Of a DNA stretch of 64,000 nucleotides, positions 37,728-46,724 are shown piece after piece (position 1 is the first letter of the stretch; each line of letters begins with the position of its first letter). The notes under the pieces were generated by a model. The model was not told the DNA's origin, did not search any database, and was given only the letters and a program-made list of their open reading frames with translations. A program made the translations under genes and the position numbers. Location: contig NZ_CP121471.1 of assembly GCF_033954835.1 (NCBI RefSeq), forward strand, positions 2,536,501 through 2,600,500. Direction: 5' to 3'. The DNA is from Thiorhodovibrio frisius. GTDB taxonomy: Bacteria > Pseudomonadota > Gammaproteobacteria > Chromatiales > Chromatiaceae.

Positions 37728-37767
37728 GCCAAAGGTTCGGCTTCAAGGTCGAGCCGCCGTTGGCTTA
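37725..37767. terminator. Inverted repeat between convergent tonB and zrgA
   Basis: TAAGCCAA (37725-37732, including the tonB stop) is perfectly complementary to TTGGCTTA (37760-37767), with an inner GGCTT/GAGCC hairpin. It sits between two convergent genes, as a bidirectional terminator would; no strong T-run is present. Confidence 0.5.
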
Positions 37768-37777
37768 CCCCATTGGC

Positions 37778-38548
37778 TCAAAAGCGCAATTCCGGGTTAT
37801 CGTGGTTCAAGGTCATCCCGCCCTGGTGATCGTCGAGCACGAACTGCACCTCAAGCGTCTCAGTGTCCGGAAATACCTCGAAGAGTTCGACTTTTAGCAA
37901 TTTTAACGCGCTAGGCTTGGCACACTCGAAGCGGTAGCGAACATTGATGTCGGCGTGAGACTCTTGTCCGCTGCTGGCCGCCGCGGAGTCCTCGTCGTGC
38001 GCGTGACCATCATGGTCGTGCGCCGGAGCTGTTGCATGATCATCCGGGGCCGGTTCCAGTTCGGCGTGCGGGGTATTTTTCTGTCCAGTGTCGAGCAGCC
38101 CCGAGGAAATGACGGAATCCCGGAGTTCGCACCTGGCGCTCGGGTTTAACTGGAATAGGCGCGCGCCATCCTCCAAAATGGCCACCGCCGCAGCAAGCTT
38201 GGCCTGATCGGTTGCCGTCGTGGGTGGATGCTCAAAGCCGACAAGATTGGCCGCCGGACTGATGAGTTCCAGATGCAGGGCAGGGCCGTCTAGCGCCAGA
38301 TTCAAACGCCCGATGCCATGCACATGCGCATCCTGCTGGCGATGGGTGTGACCATGCTGGTCATGATCGTGCTCATGCGCGGCGCCATGATCGTGCTCTT
38401 CAGGATCTTCAGCCGCCAGGAGCGTGCCCGACATTGGGGTGCTTGCCAGCGTGAAAAGCAGCAAAGGGATGAAAAGCAGGTTTTGCTTGCCGCGAAATAT
38501 AGAAATCCATTCTCCAGGGTGGCTGGGACCATGGGCGTCAGGATGCAT
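37778..38548 (-). CDS. ZrgA-type zinc protein (DUF2796)
   Basis: A 256-residue secreted protein with a hydrophobic N-terminal signal (NLLFIPLLLFTLASTPMSGT) and two His/Asp-rich stretches: EEHDHGAAHEHDHDQHGHTH near residues 51-70, and another near 165-180 (HDHDGHAHDED). Between them is HVHGIGRLNLALDGPALHL, the DUF2796 signature. The family includes ZrgA of Vibrio, tied to zinc uptake with ExbB/ExbD/TonB-like proteins, the same set found convergent here. A zinc-binding role is inferred from histidines and context. Confidence 0.82.
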   Translation of the reverse strand: MHPDAHGPSHPGEWISIFRGKQNLLFIPLLLFTLASTPMSGTLLAAEDPEEHDHGAAHEHDHDQHGHTHRQQDAHVHGIGRLNLALDGPALHLELISPAANLVGFEHPPTTATDQAKLAAAVAILEDGARLFQLNPSARCELRDSVISSGLLDTGQKNTPHAELEPAPDDHATAPAHDHDGHAHDEDSAAASSGQESHADINVRYRFECAKPSALKLLKVELFEVFPDTETLEVQFVLDDHQGGMTLNHDNPELRF

Positions 38549-38570
38549 TGCGCGTCTCCGTGGTTACTGA

Positions 38571-38645
38571 TTTTGGGTCGCGTGACACAAGCGGTTGTCG
38601 GGACTGGCGATCATGTGCTGTTTTGGGCTGCTGCATGACCCAAAA
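38571..38645. repeat. Inverted repeat in zrgA-cobM gap
   Basis: TTTTGGGTC (38571-38579) faces GACCCAAAA (38637-38645), a perfect 9-bp pair enclosing 57 bp. The GGGTCGCGTGAC start resembles the GGGTCGGGTGAC arm of the repeat at 22898, so it may be a decayed family member. The rest of the 323-bp gap to cobM shows nothing recognisable. Confidence 0.4.
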
Positions 38646-38871
38646 AAGCCGAAAGCCATCTCCGCCGGGGTAAGACGAATCCTATGGCGATCATACCTTT
38701 GCGTCAAGAAACGCGAGGCTGGGCGGGTGGCGATATTCATGGTCTCCGGCTATATTGTCGCCTCCCGAACGCGACCGCCCACCAGAGACCTGCCAATGCT
38801 CGATGCTAACCGCGATGGAGCTGTGAGCGGCGCAAATCAGTAGCATCAGAAGCAATAGCGGAAACACACAC

Positions 38872-39651
38872 ATGGGTAAGGTCTGGTTTGTCGGCGCCGG
38901 CCCGGGCGCGCCGGATTTAATAACGGTTCGCGGTACGCGCTTGCTTGCTGAGGCCGGGGCTATCCTCTACACCGGCTCGCTAGTGGCCGCAACCGCCTTG
39001 CAATGGGCGCAACCGGGCTGCGAGATCGCCGACTCTAAATCCATGGACTTGGAGCAGGTCAGCGCCTGGTTGCTGGAGCGCGCGCAGTGCCATGAGACCG
39101 TGGTGCGCCTGCAGACGGGCGATCCCACGCTTTATGGGGTGATGCCCGAGGTGGCGCGCCCCCTGGACCAGGCGCAGATAGCTGTCGGCATCTGCCCTGG
39201 GGTGTCCTCAGCCTTCGCGGCAGCGGCGGCAGCGGGCGAATGTCTGACCCTGCCCGAGGTCACGCAAACAGTGATCTTCACTCGCTTGGCCGGGCGCACT
39301 TCGATGCCCCAGCGCGAGTCTCTGCATGGACTGGCCGGGCATGGCTGTAGCCTGTGCATCTTTCTATCCATCGAGCGCATCGCGGAGGTGGCCAAGATAT
39401 TCCAAGGGGCTGGCTGGGCGGCGACGGCGCCGGTTGTGGTGGTGCACAAGGCGACCTGGCCCGATGAGGAGCAGGTGTTGCGTGGCACACTGGCCGACAT
39501 CGCCGGGCGCTGCCGCGACGCTGGCATTGAACGCCAGGCACTGATCCTGATTAGCCCGGCCCTCGGCGCCCGGCAGCGCGCCGAACTCAAACCGTCCAAG
39601 CTCTATGACGCCGCTTTTCCGCGACGCTTCCGCCCAGGAAAAGTCAGTTAA
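38872..39651 (+). CDS. cobM: Precorrin-4 C11-methyltransferase
   Basis: SAM-dependent methyltransferase of corrin-ring synthesis. The 259-residue protein starts GKVWFVGAGPGAPDLITVRG, with LYTGSLV, VRLQTGDPTLYGVMPEVARP, ICPGVSSAFAAAAAAG and a late ALILISPAL, the pattern of CobM/CbiF. The gene overlaps the next by 47 bp. No cobalamin riboswitch was found upstream. Confidence 0.93.
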   Translation: MGKVWFVGAGPGAPDLITVRGTRLLAEAGAILYTGSLVAATALQWAQPGCEIADSKSMDLEQVSAWLLERAQCHETVVRLQTGDPTLYGVMPEVARPLDQAQIAVGICPGVSSAFAAAAAAGECLTLPEVTQTVIFTRLAGRTSMPQRESLHGLAGHGCSLCIFLSIERIAEVAKIFQGAGWAATAPVVVVHKATWPDEEQVLRGTLADIAGRCRDAGIERQALILISPALGARQRAELKPSKLYDAAFPRRFRPGKVS

Positions 39652-41020
39652 GGCGCCACTCCAGCAGCAGAGCGCTCAGCGCGATGTCGATGGCCAGCTG
39701 CAACCTCTGGGCGCTGGCTCACGCCAGTGTCCGGCGTTGTTCCTGTCCGCAACATCCTCTGGTCAGGGCAAAACTACGCTGGCGGCGGCGCTCGCCTACC
39801 ATCATCGACGGGCTGGACGCCGGGTGCGGGTATTCAAGATTGGCCCGGATTTTCTCGATCCCATGATTCTGGCGCGCGCCTCGGGTGCCGAGGTTGAACC
39901 GCTGGATCTGTGGATGGTGGGCGAGGCCAACTGTCAGCGGCTGCTCTATGAAGCCGCCGCCGAGGCTGATCTGATTCTGGTCGAGGGCGCCATGGGGCTG
40001 TTCGATGGCAATCCCTCGGGCGCCGACCTGGCCGAGCGTTTCGGCCTGCCCGCAGCGGTGCTGATCGATGCGCGCGGCATGGGACAGACCTTCGGTGCGC
40101 TGGCATTGGGGCTGGCCCACTACCGGCCCGGACTGCGCCTGGCGGGAGTCATCGCCAATCGGGTTGGCAGCGAGCGACACGTGGAGATGATCCGTGCCGG
40201 ACTCTCTGCGGATATCTCTTTGCTGGGTGCCTTGCCGCGCTTCGATGATGCCGCCTTGCCAAGCCGTCATCTGGGCCTGGTGCAAGCCGAGGAGATCGCT
40301 GATCTTGAGCAGCGCCTGGATGTCGCGGCCAGCCGCCTCGCCGAAACCGCGCTGGCAGAACTGCCGCCAGCAGTGTCTTTCGCGCCGCCGTCGCCCGAGA
40401 ATCCGCCGGCGCTGGCACCAACTCTGGCCGGCATGCGCATCGCCGTGGCTCGGGATGCGGCCTTTTCCTTCCTCTATGCCGCCAACCTGCGACTGCTCCA
40501 GGCGCTGGGTGCTGAGCTGACGTTCTTCTCGCCGCTGCATGACCCGCTTGTTGCGGCGGATGCTATCTATCTGCCCGGAGGCTATCCGGAACTGCATCTG
40601 GAACCACTGGCCGCCAACAGCGCCATGCACCAATCATTGCGCGCCCATGTCGAGGCGGGAAAATCTCTCTATGCCGAATGCGGTGGCATGCTCTCTGTAC
40701 TTGAGACCCTGACCGACAAGCATGGCCAGAGCGCCAAACTCGCCGGTCTAATGCCGGGGCAGGGGCGTCTGCAACCGCGCCTGGCTGGCCTTGGCATGCA
40801 AAGCCTGGTCACGCCAGCGGGCGAGTTGCGGGGGCATAGCTTCCATCATTCGACCATGGACAGCTCGCTGACACCGAGCGCCTACGGCATCCGACAGCGC
40901 GATGGTGGTCGCGGTGAGCCGGTCTACCGTCACGGCTCGCTGACAGCGAGCTATCTGCACCTGTATTTTCCCTCGGCGCCGGAAGCGGCGGCTGCACTTT
41001 TTACAACTTGCGGCCGCTGA
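39605..41020 (+). CDS. cbiA: Cobyrinate a,c-diamide synthase
   Basis: Amidates the a and c side chains of the cobalamin precursor. The 471-residue protein has a P-loop SATSSGQGKTTLAAAL, RVFKIGPDFLDPMIL, LVEGAMGLFDG, and a C-terminal glutaminase with IYLPGGYPELH, YAECGGMLSVLE (nucleophile Cys) and GHSFHHSTM. The start at 39605 lies inside cobM and adds ~45 poorly conserved residues before the P-loop; a later start is possible but no better site is seen. Confidence 0.92.
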   Translation: MTPLFRDASAQEKSVKAPLQQQSAQRDVDGQLQPLGAGSRQCPALFLSATSSGQGKTTLAAALAYHHRRAGRRVRVFKIGPDFLDPMILARASGAEVEPLDLWMVGEANCQRLLYEAAAEADLILVEGAMGLFDGNPSGADLAERFGLPAAVLIDARGMGQTFGALALGLAHYRPGLRLAGVIANRVGSERHVEMIRAGLSADISLLGALPRFDDAALPSRHLGLVQAEEIADLEQRLDVAASRLAETALAELPPAVSFAPPSPENPPALAPTLAGMRIAVARDAAFSFLYAANLRLLQALGAELTFFSPLHDPLVAADAIYLPGGYPELHLEPLAANSAMHQSLRAHVEAGKSLYAECGGMLSVLETLTDKHGQSAKLAGLMPGQGRLQPRLAGLGMQSLVTPAGELRGHSFHHSTMDSSLTPSAYGIRQRDGGRGEPVYRHGSLTASYLHLYFPSAPEAAAALFTTCGR

Positions 41021-41066
41021 GGAACATGGCTAGCGGATGCAGTCTCGCTTTTCTGAGTCACCTCAG

Positions 41067-41813
41067 TTACTCATGATCAGTGCTGGGCCGGATCGCCTTC
41101 AGCTCCCCAACCCAGAGCGCGGTCGCGCCGGCAACGGCGCTGGGCATCAGCAGAAAATTCAGCACCGGCACCATGCTCATGCCCGCCGTTGCAGCGCCGA
41201 AGCCGAGGCTCAGCAGCCGCCGACGCCCAAGGAGCTGGCGAATCTCCCGGAACCGCAACCCGTGATTACCGAGCGGATAATCGCCATACTCGACCGCCAT
41301 CATCCAGGCGGTATAGAGCAACCACAGGATCGGCCCGACCACCGGCACCAGCAGCAAAAGCAGAAAGGGGACGGCCAGCGCCAGCGCATAGACCAGTTTG
41401 ATCAACTCATCGAACAACGACGGCAGCAGCTCCGCGACCAACTTGCGCCAGCTGCCATCCGTATCCGGCACCTGCCCGGTCAGCTCCATCTCGACCTTTT
41501 CCGCCAGCAGGCTATTGAAGGGTGCCGCGATCAGATTAGCCACCAGGGTAAAGGTATAGAACACCAGCACCAGAAGCACCAGCACAAAGATGGGCCACAG
41601 CAGCCACTCCAGCCAGCCAAGCCAGTGCGGAATTTGCGCCGTCATCAGCTCCATCCAGTGCTCGAACTGATTGACGCCAAGGCCGATTGCCAGAACGAAA
41701 ACCAGGGTGTTGATGATGAGCGGGATGATGACAAAGGGCCGCAGCTGCGGGCGGGCAATCAGCCGTGCGCCCTTGAGCAGATAACCGGCGCCAGTCAGGG
41801 GGTGATTGATCAA
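41067..41813 (-). CDS. cysZ: Sulfate transporter CysZ
   Basis: Inner-membrane sulfate uptake protein of 248 residues. It has four hydrophobic segments and CysZ landmarks: an N-terminal GAGYLLKGARLIARPQLRPF, IAAPFNSLLAEKVE, the YALALAVPFLLLLLVPVVGP hairpin and DYPLGNHGLRFREIRQLL. It runs convergent to cbiA. Its 5' gap (41814-42095) holds only a GAGAAT/ATTCTC hairpin near 41890-41912. Confidence 0.92.
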   Translation of the reverse strand: MINHPLTGAGYLLKGARLIARPQLRPFVIIPLIINTLVFVLAIGLGVNQFEHWMELMTAQIPHWLGWLEWLLWPIFVLVLLVLVFYTFTLVANLIAAPFNSLLAEKVEMELTGQVPDTDGSWRKLVAELLPSLFDELIKLVYALALAVPFLLLLLVPVVGPILWLLYTAWMMAVEYGDYPLGNHGLRFREIRQLLGRRRLLSLGFGAATAGMSMVPVLNFLLMPSAVAGATALWVGELKAIRPSTDHE

Positions 41814-42095
41814 GGCGATGGACTCCCGAGCCTGATGGGCTCAATCTGAATGTTTTGGCCCGATCCCCATGGAGGCGGCCACTCCTGAGAATGAATCCGT
41901 AAGATTCTCGGTAACCCCCACGGAGGCGAAGCCATGGGAAAAAGCGAAAGATAATTCCTGTTCATCGTCAGCCAGATCATACTCTCCAGTCTGACATCAA
42001 GCCCGTCGGTCAAAGTCTATGATGGGCTCGATCTTTACTCGATTTTTGCTCCCGATTTTGCGCGGGGCTCGCCATTGCTCTGCAGGAAACGCCCC

Positions 42096-43850
42096 ATGAA
42101 AACATTCCACTTGATTCTACTCAAGCCATCGCACTACGACGACGATGGCTACATCATTCAATGGTGGCGCTCCGGAATCCCGTCGAATACCCTCGCCGCG
42201 CTTTACGCCATGGCGCGCGACGCCGCAGAGCGCCGCGTCTTGGGCGACGACGTCAGGCTTCAAATTAGCACCATCGACGAGACCAACACGCGCGTGCGTG
42301 CCAAGCGCCTCGCTTTGATGATCGAGCGCGATGGCGGCCTCGGTCTGGTCGCTCTGGCGGGTGTGCAGACCAACCAATATCCGCGCGCCCTGGACATTGC
42401 CCGGCAGCTGCGCGCGCACAAGATTGCGGTCGCCATCGGTGGCTTCCATGTCAGCGGCGTGCTGTCTGTCATCGGCAAATGCACGCCTGAGCTGCAAGCG
42501 GCCTTGGACCTGGGCGTGTCGCTCTTCGCCGGCGAGATCGAGCACCGCTTTGACGATTTCCTAAAGGACGCCTACAACGCCCGACTCAATCCCGTCTACA
42601 ACTACCTCGACGACCTGCCCAACCTCAATGGTGCCATCCCGCCCTACATGCCCAAGGAATATGTGCAACGCACCGTTGGACGAGTGACCAGCTTCGATGC
42701 CGGGCGCGGCTGCCCCTTTGTTTGCAGCTTCTGCACCATTATCAACGTGCAAGGTCGTAAATCGCGCTTTCGCACGCCGGACGACATTGAGCGCATTGTT
42801 CGCGAAAATATCGCTCAGGGCATTAAGCGCTTCTTTGTGACCGACGACAACTTCGCTCGCAATAAGAATTGGGAGGCGATCTTCGACCGCCTGATTGCAC
42901 TCAGGCGCGAGCGCATTCGCGTGCACCTGACGCTTCAGGTGGATACTCAGTGCCATAAGATCCCGCGCTTCATCGAAAAGGCCGCAGCGGCGGGCACCAA
43001 GCGCATTTTCATCGGCCTGGAGAACATCAACCCCGACAACCTGGCAGTCGCCAACAAAAAGCAGAACAAGATTACCGACTATCGCGCCATGCTGCTCGTT
43101 TGGCGCCGTTACAAGGTGTTCATCGACGGCGGCTACATCCTTGGCTTTCCCGGCGACACGCCGGAGAGCATCCGGCGTGATGTTGAACTCCTCAAGCGCG
43201 AACTGCCAATGGACCGGGTACAGTTCTATTGTCTAACGCCCTTGCCGGGTTCCGCCGACCACAAGGCCCTCTATGAGCGCGGGGCCTATATGGACCCGGA
43301 CCTGAACAACTACGAACTCAACCACGTTTCCACCCATCACCCCCGCATGACGCAGGAGGAATGGCTCGGCGCTTATCGGCAGGCTTGGCGCAGCTTCTAC
43401 ACCGTCAAACACATTAAAACCCTGATGCGGCGTGCGCGCGCCAATGGCGTCAGCCCAGGCCATATCATGAGTTCGTGCATGGCGGTCTACGTCTTCGCCT
43501 GCATCGAGCATATCCAACCGCTGGAGGGCGGCGTTCTCCGCCGTCGCTTGCGCCGGGAACGCCGCCCGGGACTGCCGATCGAAAACCCCCTGGTCTTCTA
43601 CCCGAAATACCTTGGCCGTAATCTGTTCGGCTACGCCAAGGCAATCGCCATGCTGGCCGTGCTCGCCATTGAGCGCCGGCGCCTCAAGCGCGACCCCGAG
43701 GCCAAGCACTACATGGACCAGGCGCTGACACCCGTCGACGACCAAGAACTGACCGCCATGGAGATGTACTCCGTGACCGATGCCGCCAAGACCGCAGTCC
43801 AGGTGCACAAAGACAAACAGCACCAGCGCCACCCTGGCGGGAGACGATGA
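42096..43850 (+). CDS. B12-binding-domain radical SAM protein
   Basis: A 584-residue protein. The N-terminal ~150 residues form a cobalamin-binding-like domain (GLVALAGVQTNQYPRALDIA, VAIGGFHVSGVL). The radical SAM core follows, with its iron-sulfur motif in GRGCPFVCSFCTIINVQGR and downstream RIFIGLENINPDNL and GGYILGFPGDTPES. The C-terminal ~180 residues are basic and unassigned. Such enzymes do methylations or ring changes in pigment and lipid pathways. The ATG at 42096 gives the conserved LLKPSHYDDDGY start and has AGGAAA upstream. The substrate cannot be told from sequence. Confidence 0.82.
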   Translation: MKTFHLILLKPSHYDDDGYIIQWWRSGIPSNTLAALYAMARDAAERRVLGDDVRLQISTIDETNTRVRAKRLALMIERDGGLGLVALAGVQTNQYPRALDIARQLRAHKIAVAIGGFHVSGVLSVIGKCTPELQAALDLGVSLFAGEIEHRFDDFLKDAYNARLNPVYNYLDDLPNLNGAIPPYMPKEYVQRTVGRVTSFDAGRGCPFVCSFCTIINVQGRKSRFRTPDDIERIVRENIAQGIKRFFVTDDNFARNKNWEAIFDRLIALRRERIRVHLTLQVDTQCHKIPRFIEKAAAAGTKRIFIGLENINPDNLAVANKKQNKITDYRAMLLVWRRYKVFIDGGYILGFPGDTPESIRRDVELLKRELPMDRVQFYCLTPLPGSADHKALYERGAYMDPDLNNYELNHVSTHHPRMTQEEWLGAYRQAWRSFYTVKHIKTLMRRARANGVSPGHIMSSCMAVYVFACIEHIQPLEGGVLRRRLRRERRPGLPIENPLVFYPKYLGRNLFGYAKAIAMLAVLAIERRRLKRDPEAKHYMDQALTPVDDQELTAMEMYSVTDAAKTAVQVHKDKQHQRHPGGRR

Positions 43851-43980
43851 TCGCCATCACTTAGGCCGCACACGATACGAACGTGCTTGGTCGGCGGCGA
43901 ATTGCCATTTTTCAGCTTAGCTTCGCGATTTCAGATGACCCCATCTGGGCGAAGTCATACTGCACCCAAGGGAGCCTTTC

Positions 43981-45252
43981 ATGTTCATCACTGATCGCCC
44001 GATCTTCACCTGGAATCCGTCGCACGCGCAGGTGCTGGAATCTCAGGACTTCGCCAAGCAGCCGCCCGGCACCATCTTGCGCGACTTTGGGGCGCTGCTT
44101 GATCTTATTCAGCCGAAAGGGTTAGCGGTGACGCCCAAGCATCTGTTTGCCATGAACACCCTGGAGACGATCAACCAGCGATTGACGCATCCGGTCGATT
44201 TGCAGCTGAAACGGCCAGGGCAGAAATCCTATCCGAATATCAATGGCCTGTATCTGGTCCTGCGCGCGACTGGACTCGCCCTGATCGACACCTGCGGCAA
44301 GAAGCCCATCCTGATGCTCGACCCGGAAATCCTGGACCTCTGGAGCGACCTGAACCCTGCGGAGGCTTACTTCGCCTTGTTGCGTGCCTGGTGGGGAGCA
44401 GCCGATGAAACCATTATCGACAAGCGGTCTCGGGAAGATGTATTCGCAAAAAGCACGCGATTTTTAAGACAGTTCAAGGAGCAGGGACCGGGCTGGCTAC
44501 AGCATCCTCCGGTAATCGACTCCTTGACCTACTCGCCCGGTCTGCACAACCTGGCCTTGCTCGAACTGTTCGGTCTGCTTGAGATCGAGCTAGTCCCGCC
44601 GGTCGAGGGGCAAGGCTGGCAGCCCAGGCAGATACACATCACCGCCTGGGGAGATGCCCTGATGGCGCACTTCGAGCATTTTCTCAACGAACTGCGAACG
44701 CCCGCACCCGACGCACCCGAACCCCAGCTGACGATCAGCGATCTTTTCGAGCCATCCAAGCGTTTCGAGACCTGGGCTGCGGGTCTTCGCTCCAAGTTCA
44801 ACAATTGGCAACGCAATCTGGAGCTTCCGGCTCCTCCCTTGCAGCCCGGGCAGCATATCTTTCGGGCGTCCTTGTCACCTGACTGCTGGCGACGAATCGC
44901 CATCGCCGGCGAAGCCGGATTCGACCAATTGGCGAGCGCGATTCTCGCCGCATTCGACTTCGACGAGGATCATCTCTATGCGTTCAACTTCCAGGATCGC
45001 CTTGGCCGTCCTGCAGAGATCGGTCATCCCGAGATGCAAGCAGAACTCGATGGCAAGTTAGCCGACCAGGTCAGGGTCGGCGAACTTGGCCTGACAAAGG
45101 GCGCGAGCATGGTTTTTGTGTTTGACTTCGGTGCCAACTGGGAATTCGACCTCATCGTCGAGCAAGTCAGGAAGGAAGCCGCAGCAAAAAACCCGCAGGT
45201 GCTCGAAGCCAATGGCGAGGCGCCGCCACAATACGACGATGAGGATTGGTAG
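43981..45252 (+). CDS. Plasmid pRiA4b ORF-3-like protein
   Basis: A 423-residue protein. Residues ~295-415 match the pRiA4b ORF-3 family: HIFRASLSPDCWRRIAIAG, FDQLASAILAAFDFDEDHLY, LTKGASMVFVFDFGANWEFD. The N-terminal ~280 residues, including PNINGLYLVLRATGLALID, are a separate domain of unknown role. The family is found in plasmids and mobile elements and has no established activity. GGGAG precedes the ATG. Confidence 0.75.
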   Translation: MFITDRPIFTWNPSHAQVLESQDFAKQPPGTILRDFGALLDLIQPKGLAVTPKHLFAMNTLETINQRLTHPVDLQLKRPGQKSYPNINGLYLVLRATGLALIDTCGKKPILMLDPEILDLWSDLNPAEAYFALLRAWWGAADETIIDKRSREDVFAKSTRFLRQFKEQGPGWLQHPPVIDSLTYSPGLHNLALLELFGLLEIELVPPVEGQGWQPRQIHITAWGDALMAHFEHFLNELRTPAPDAPEPQLTISDLFEPSKRFETWAAGLRSKFNNWQRNLELPAPPLQPGQHIFRASLSPDCWRRIAIAGEAGFDQLASAILAAFDFDEDHLYAFNFQDRLGRPAEIGHPEMQAELDGKLADQVRVGELGLTKGASMVFVFDFGANWEFDLIVEQVRKEAAAKNPQVLEANGEAPPQYDDEDW

Positions 45253-45278
45253 CTGCGACTCAGACGCTTGCATGACAG

Positions 45279-45833
45279 TCACTGGCGTAAAACACGAAGG
45301 CCCGATGCAACTCGCTGCCCTACATACTGATGAATTACATTCATATATTCTCTTCCAAGCTGTGTTCTGCGCTTGGCAACAAACCGGATGACCCCAAGCA
45401 CTTTGACAATTTGTTCATTGTTGACATCCTCCAAATCTTCGACGATTGATTGATCAACATGGTTGAATCCCTTCGCAATTAGCTCGCTTTGTTCACCAAT
45501 TGATTGATCTTGAAAATGGTATTTATCAATTAGCAACTCAATGATCTTTATTGCGTCGCTATCTTTCAGTTTCCTATCGTTTTCAATGTCATATGCGCAT
45601 AAAGCCCCTTCTATGGAGTTCCCGTAAGAGGCAAGCTCCATGCTGTTATCCATCTCTAAAGTAGAATATGCGGGGACATCGGTATATTTTCTTATTGGTT
45701 TTTGATAAAAAACACATCCCACACATGCCTCTCCCGTTCTTGTATCCCCACAGCATTGGCTGCAAATGAGGTTATCTACGATTAGGCACTTTCTTTTTCC
45801 TTTTCTCGACTGACATATCGGACACTTTGCCAT
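45279..45833 (-). CDS. Hypothetical cysteine-rich protein
   Basis: A 184-residue protein with an N-terminal zinc-binding-like region: MAKCPICQSRKGKRKCLI, then NLICSQCCGDTRTGEACVGC. The remainder is helical and polar. Markedly AT-rich, unlike the neighbouring genes, so probably acquired by transfer. No family is recognised. Confidence 0.6.
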   Translation of the reverse strand: MAKCPICQSRKGKRKCLIVDNLICSQCCGDTRTGEACVGCVFYQKPIRKYTDVPAYSTLEMDNSMELASYGNSIEGALCAYDIENDRKLKDSDAIKIIELLIDKYHFQDQSIGEQSELIAKGFNHVDQSIVEDLEDVNNEQIVKVLGVIRFVAKRRTQLGREYMNVIHQYVGQRVASGLRVLRQ

Positions 45834-45922
45834 CTTGCCTCCTGAGGTTCATTTTCTCGATTGATCCAAAATTTTGGTGCCAAATTTTTGTGACAGTGAT
45901 CTGGTTTAGTGGAAATGGACAG

Positions 45923-46333
45923 CTAAGCCCTCGCTCGTTCCAAGTTTATCGCGAGCAGGCGGGCGAGGATTTCGCTGTCTGGCATGTCGGAATTTTAGTC
46001 GTTCCAGCCGTAGGCTGCGGTAACGGCGGTGGGGTCATGGCCGCGCCCGCGTAGACGCTGGGCGAGTTCGGCGAAGCGTCCGGCAGCTTGTTCGGTGAGC
46101 TTGGCGGTGGTTGTGTCGGGTCCCCAGCGTTCGGGCTCGGTGCAGGCCCAGCCATCGCCGCCGCCGGCTTTGCTGGCGCCTTTCTCGAAGGCGTACCACA
46201 GGCCCTTGGGGTCGGCCTCAGCCGGGGTGGGCTGTTCAAGCAGGTGGCAGAGGTCAAGGAAGTGCTCCTGCGCGGCGGAGCGTTCCTTGAGGGTGACACC
46301 GGTCCATTTGCGAATGAAGTCGTCAGGGGTCAC
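45923..46333 (-). pseudogene. MmeI-like DNA methyltransferase relic
   Basis: The minus frame starts MTPDDFIRKWTGVTLKERSA then AQEHFLDLCHLLEQPTPAEA and FEKGASKAGGGDGWA, the N-terminus of large MmeI-like/class I DNA methyltransferases. It then jumps to a C-terminal-like segment ending TAVTAAYGWND, hits an in-frame TAA (45998-46000), and continues in the same frame as MPDSEILARLLAINLERARA to a TAG at 45923. The ~800-residue catalytic centre is deleted. It is a dead restriction-modification gene. Confidence 0.7.
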
Positions 46334-46724
46334 GGCGGGGGCGATACCAGTCGGGCCATTTTGTTATTGCGCGGGGAGAATAGCATCGAGAAAACGATGG
46401 GTCTATCAACTCAAGTTGAAGCCACTGCGTCCACCGACTGACCTTGACGTGGGTCAGATTGCAGGTCGCCAGCTTCGCGCTCTGCGTAAATCAAGAGGTG
46501 TGCGCGCACTATGTATGCCAACGCACAGACTAAGCTGTCCGATCAGTCTATGATCGGCACCATCACAGTGAAGCGTTGCGCCGTTCCCAGCCATTCGAGC
46601 CCGGCCAGGATATCAACGAGCGAGTCCATTTCTGACTGGCCACTGCGGTAATCACCCGGTTGCCGTAGCGGTTGTTCGAAATCTGCCGGGCACGACAGGC
46701 TAAACCCCAAGACGGAGACCACTC
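46334..46724. other. Gap without a recognised gene
   Basis: 391 bp between the methyltransferase relic and the GGDEF/EAL gene. A short plus-strand stretch near 46440-46510 reads DLDVGQIAGRQLRALRKSRG, possibly a helix-turn-helix or transposase remnant; nothing else is supported. Confidence 0.3.

Noticed and set aside
41037-41849. 270-residue plus-strand open frame opposite cysZ
   Set aside because: Gln/His-rich composition typical of antisense frames; cysZ on the other strand is clearly real.
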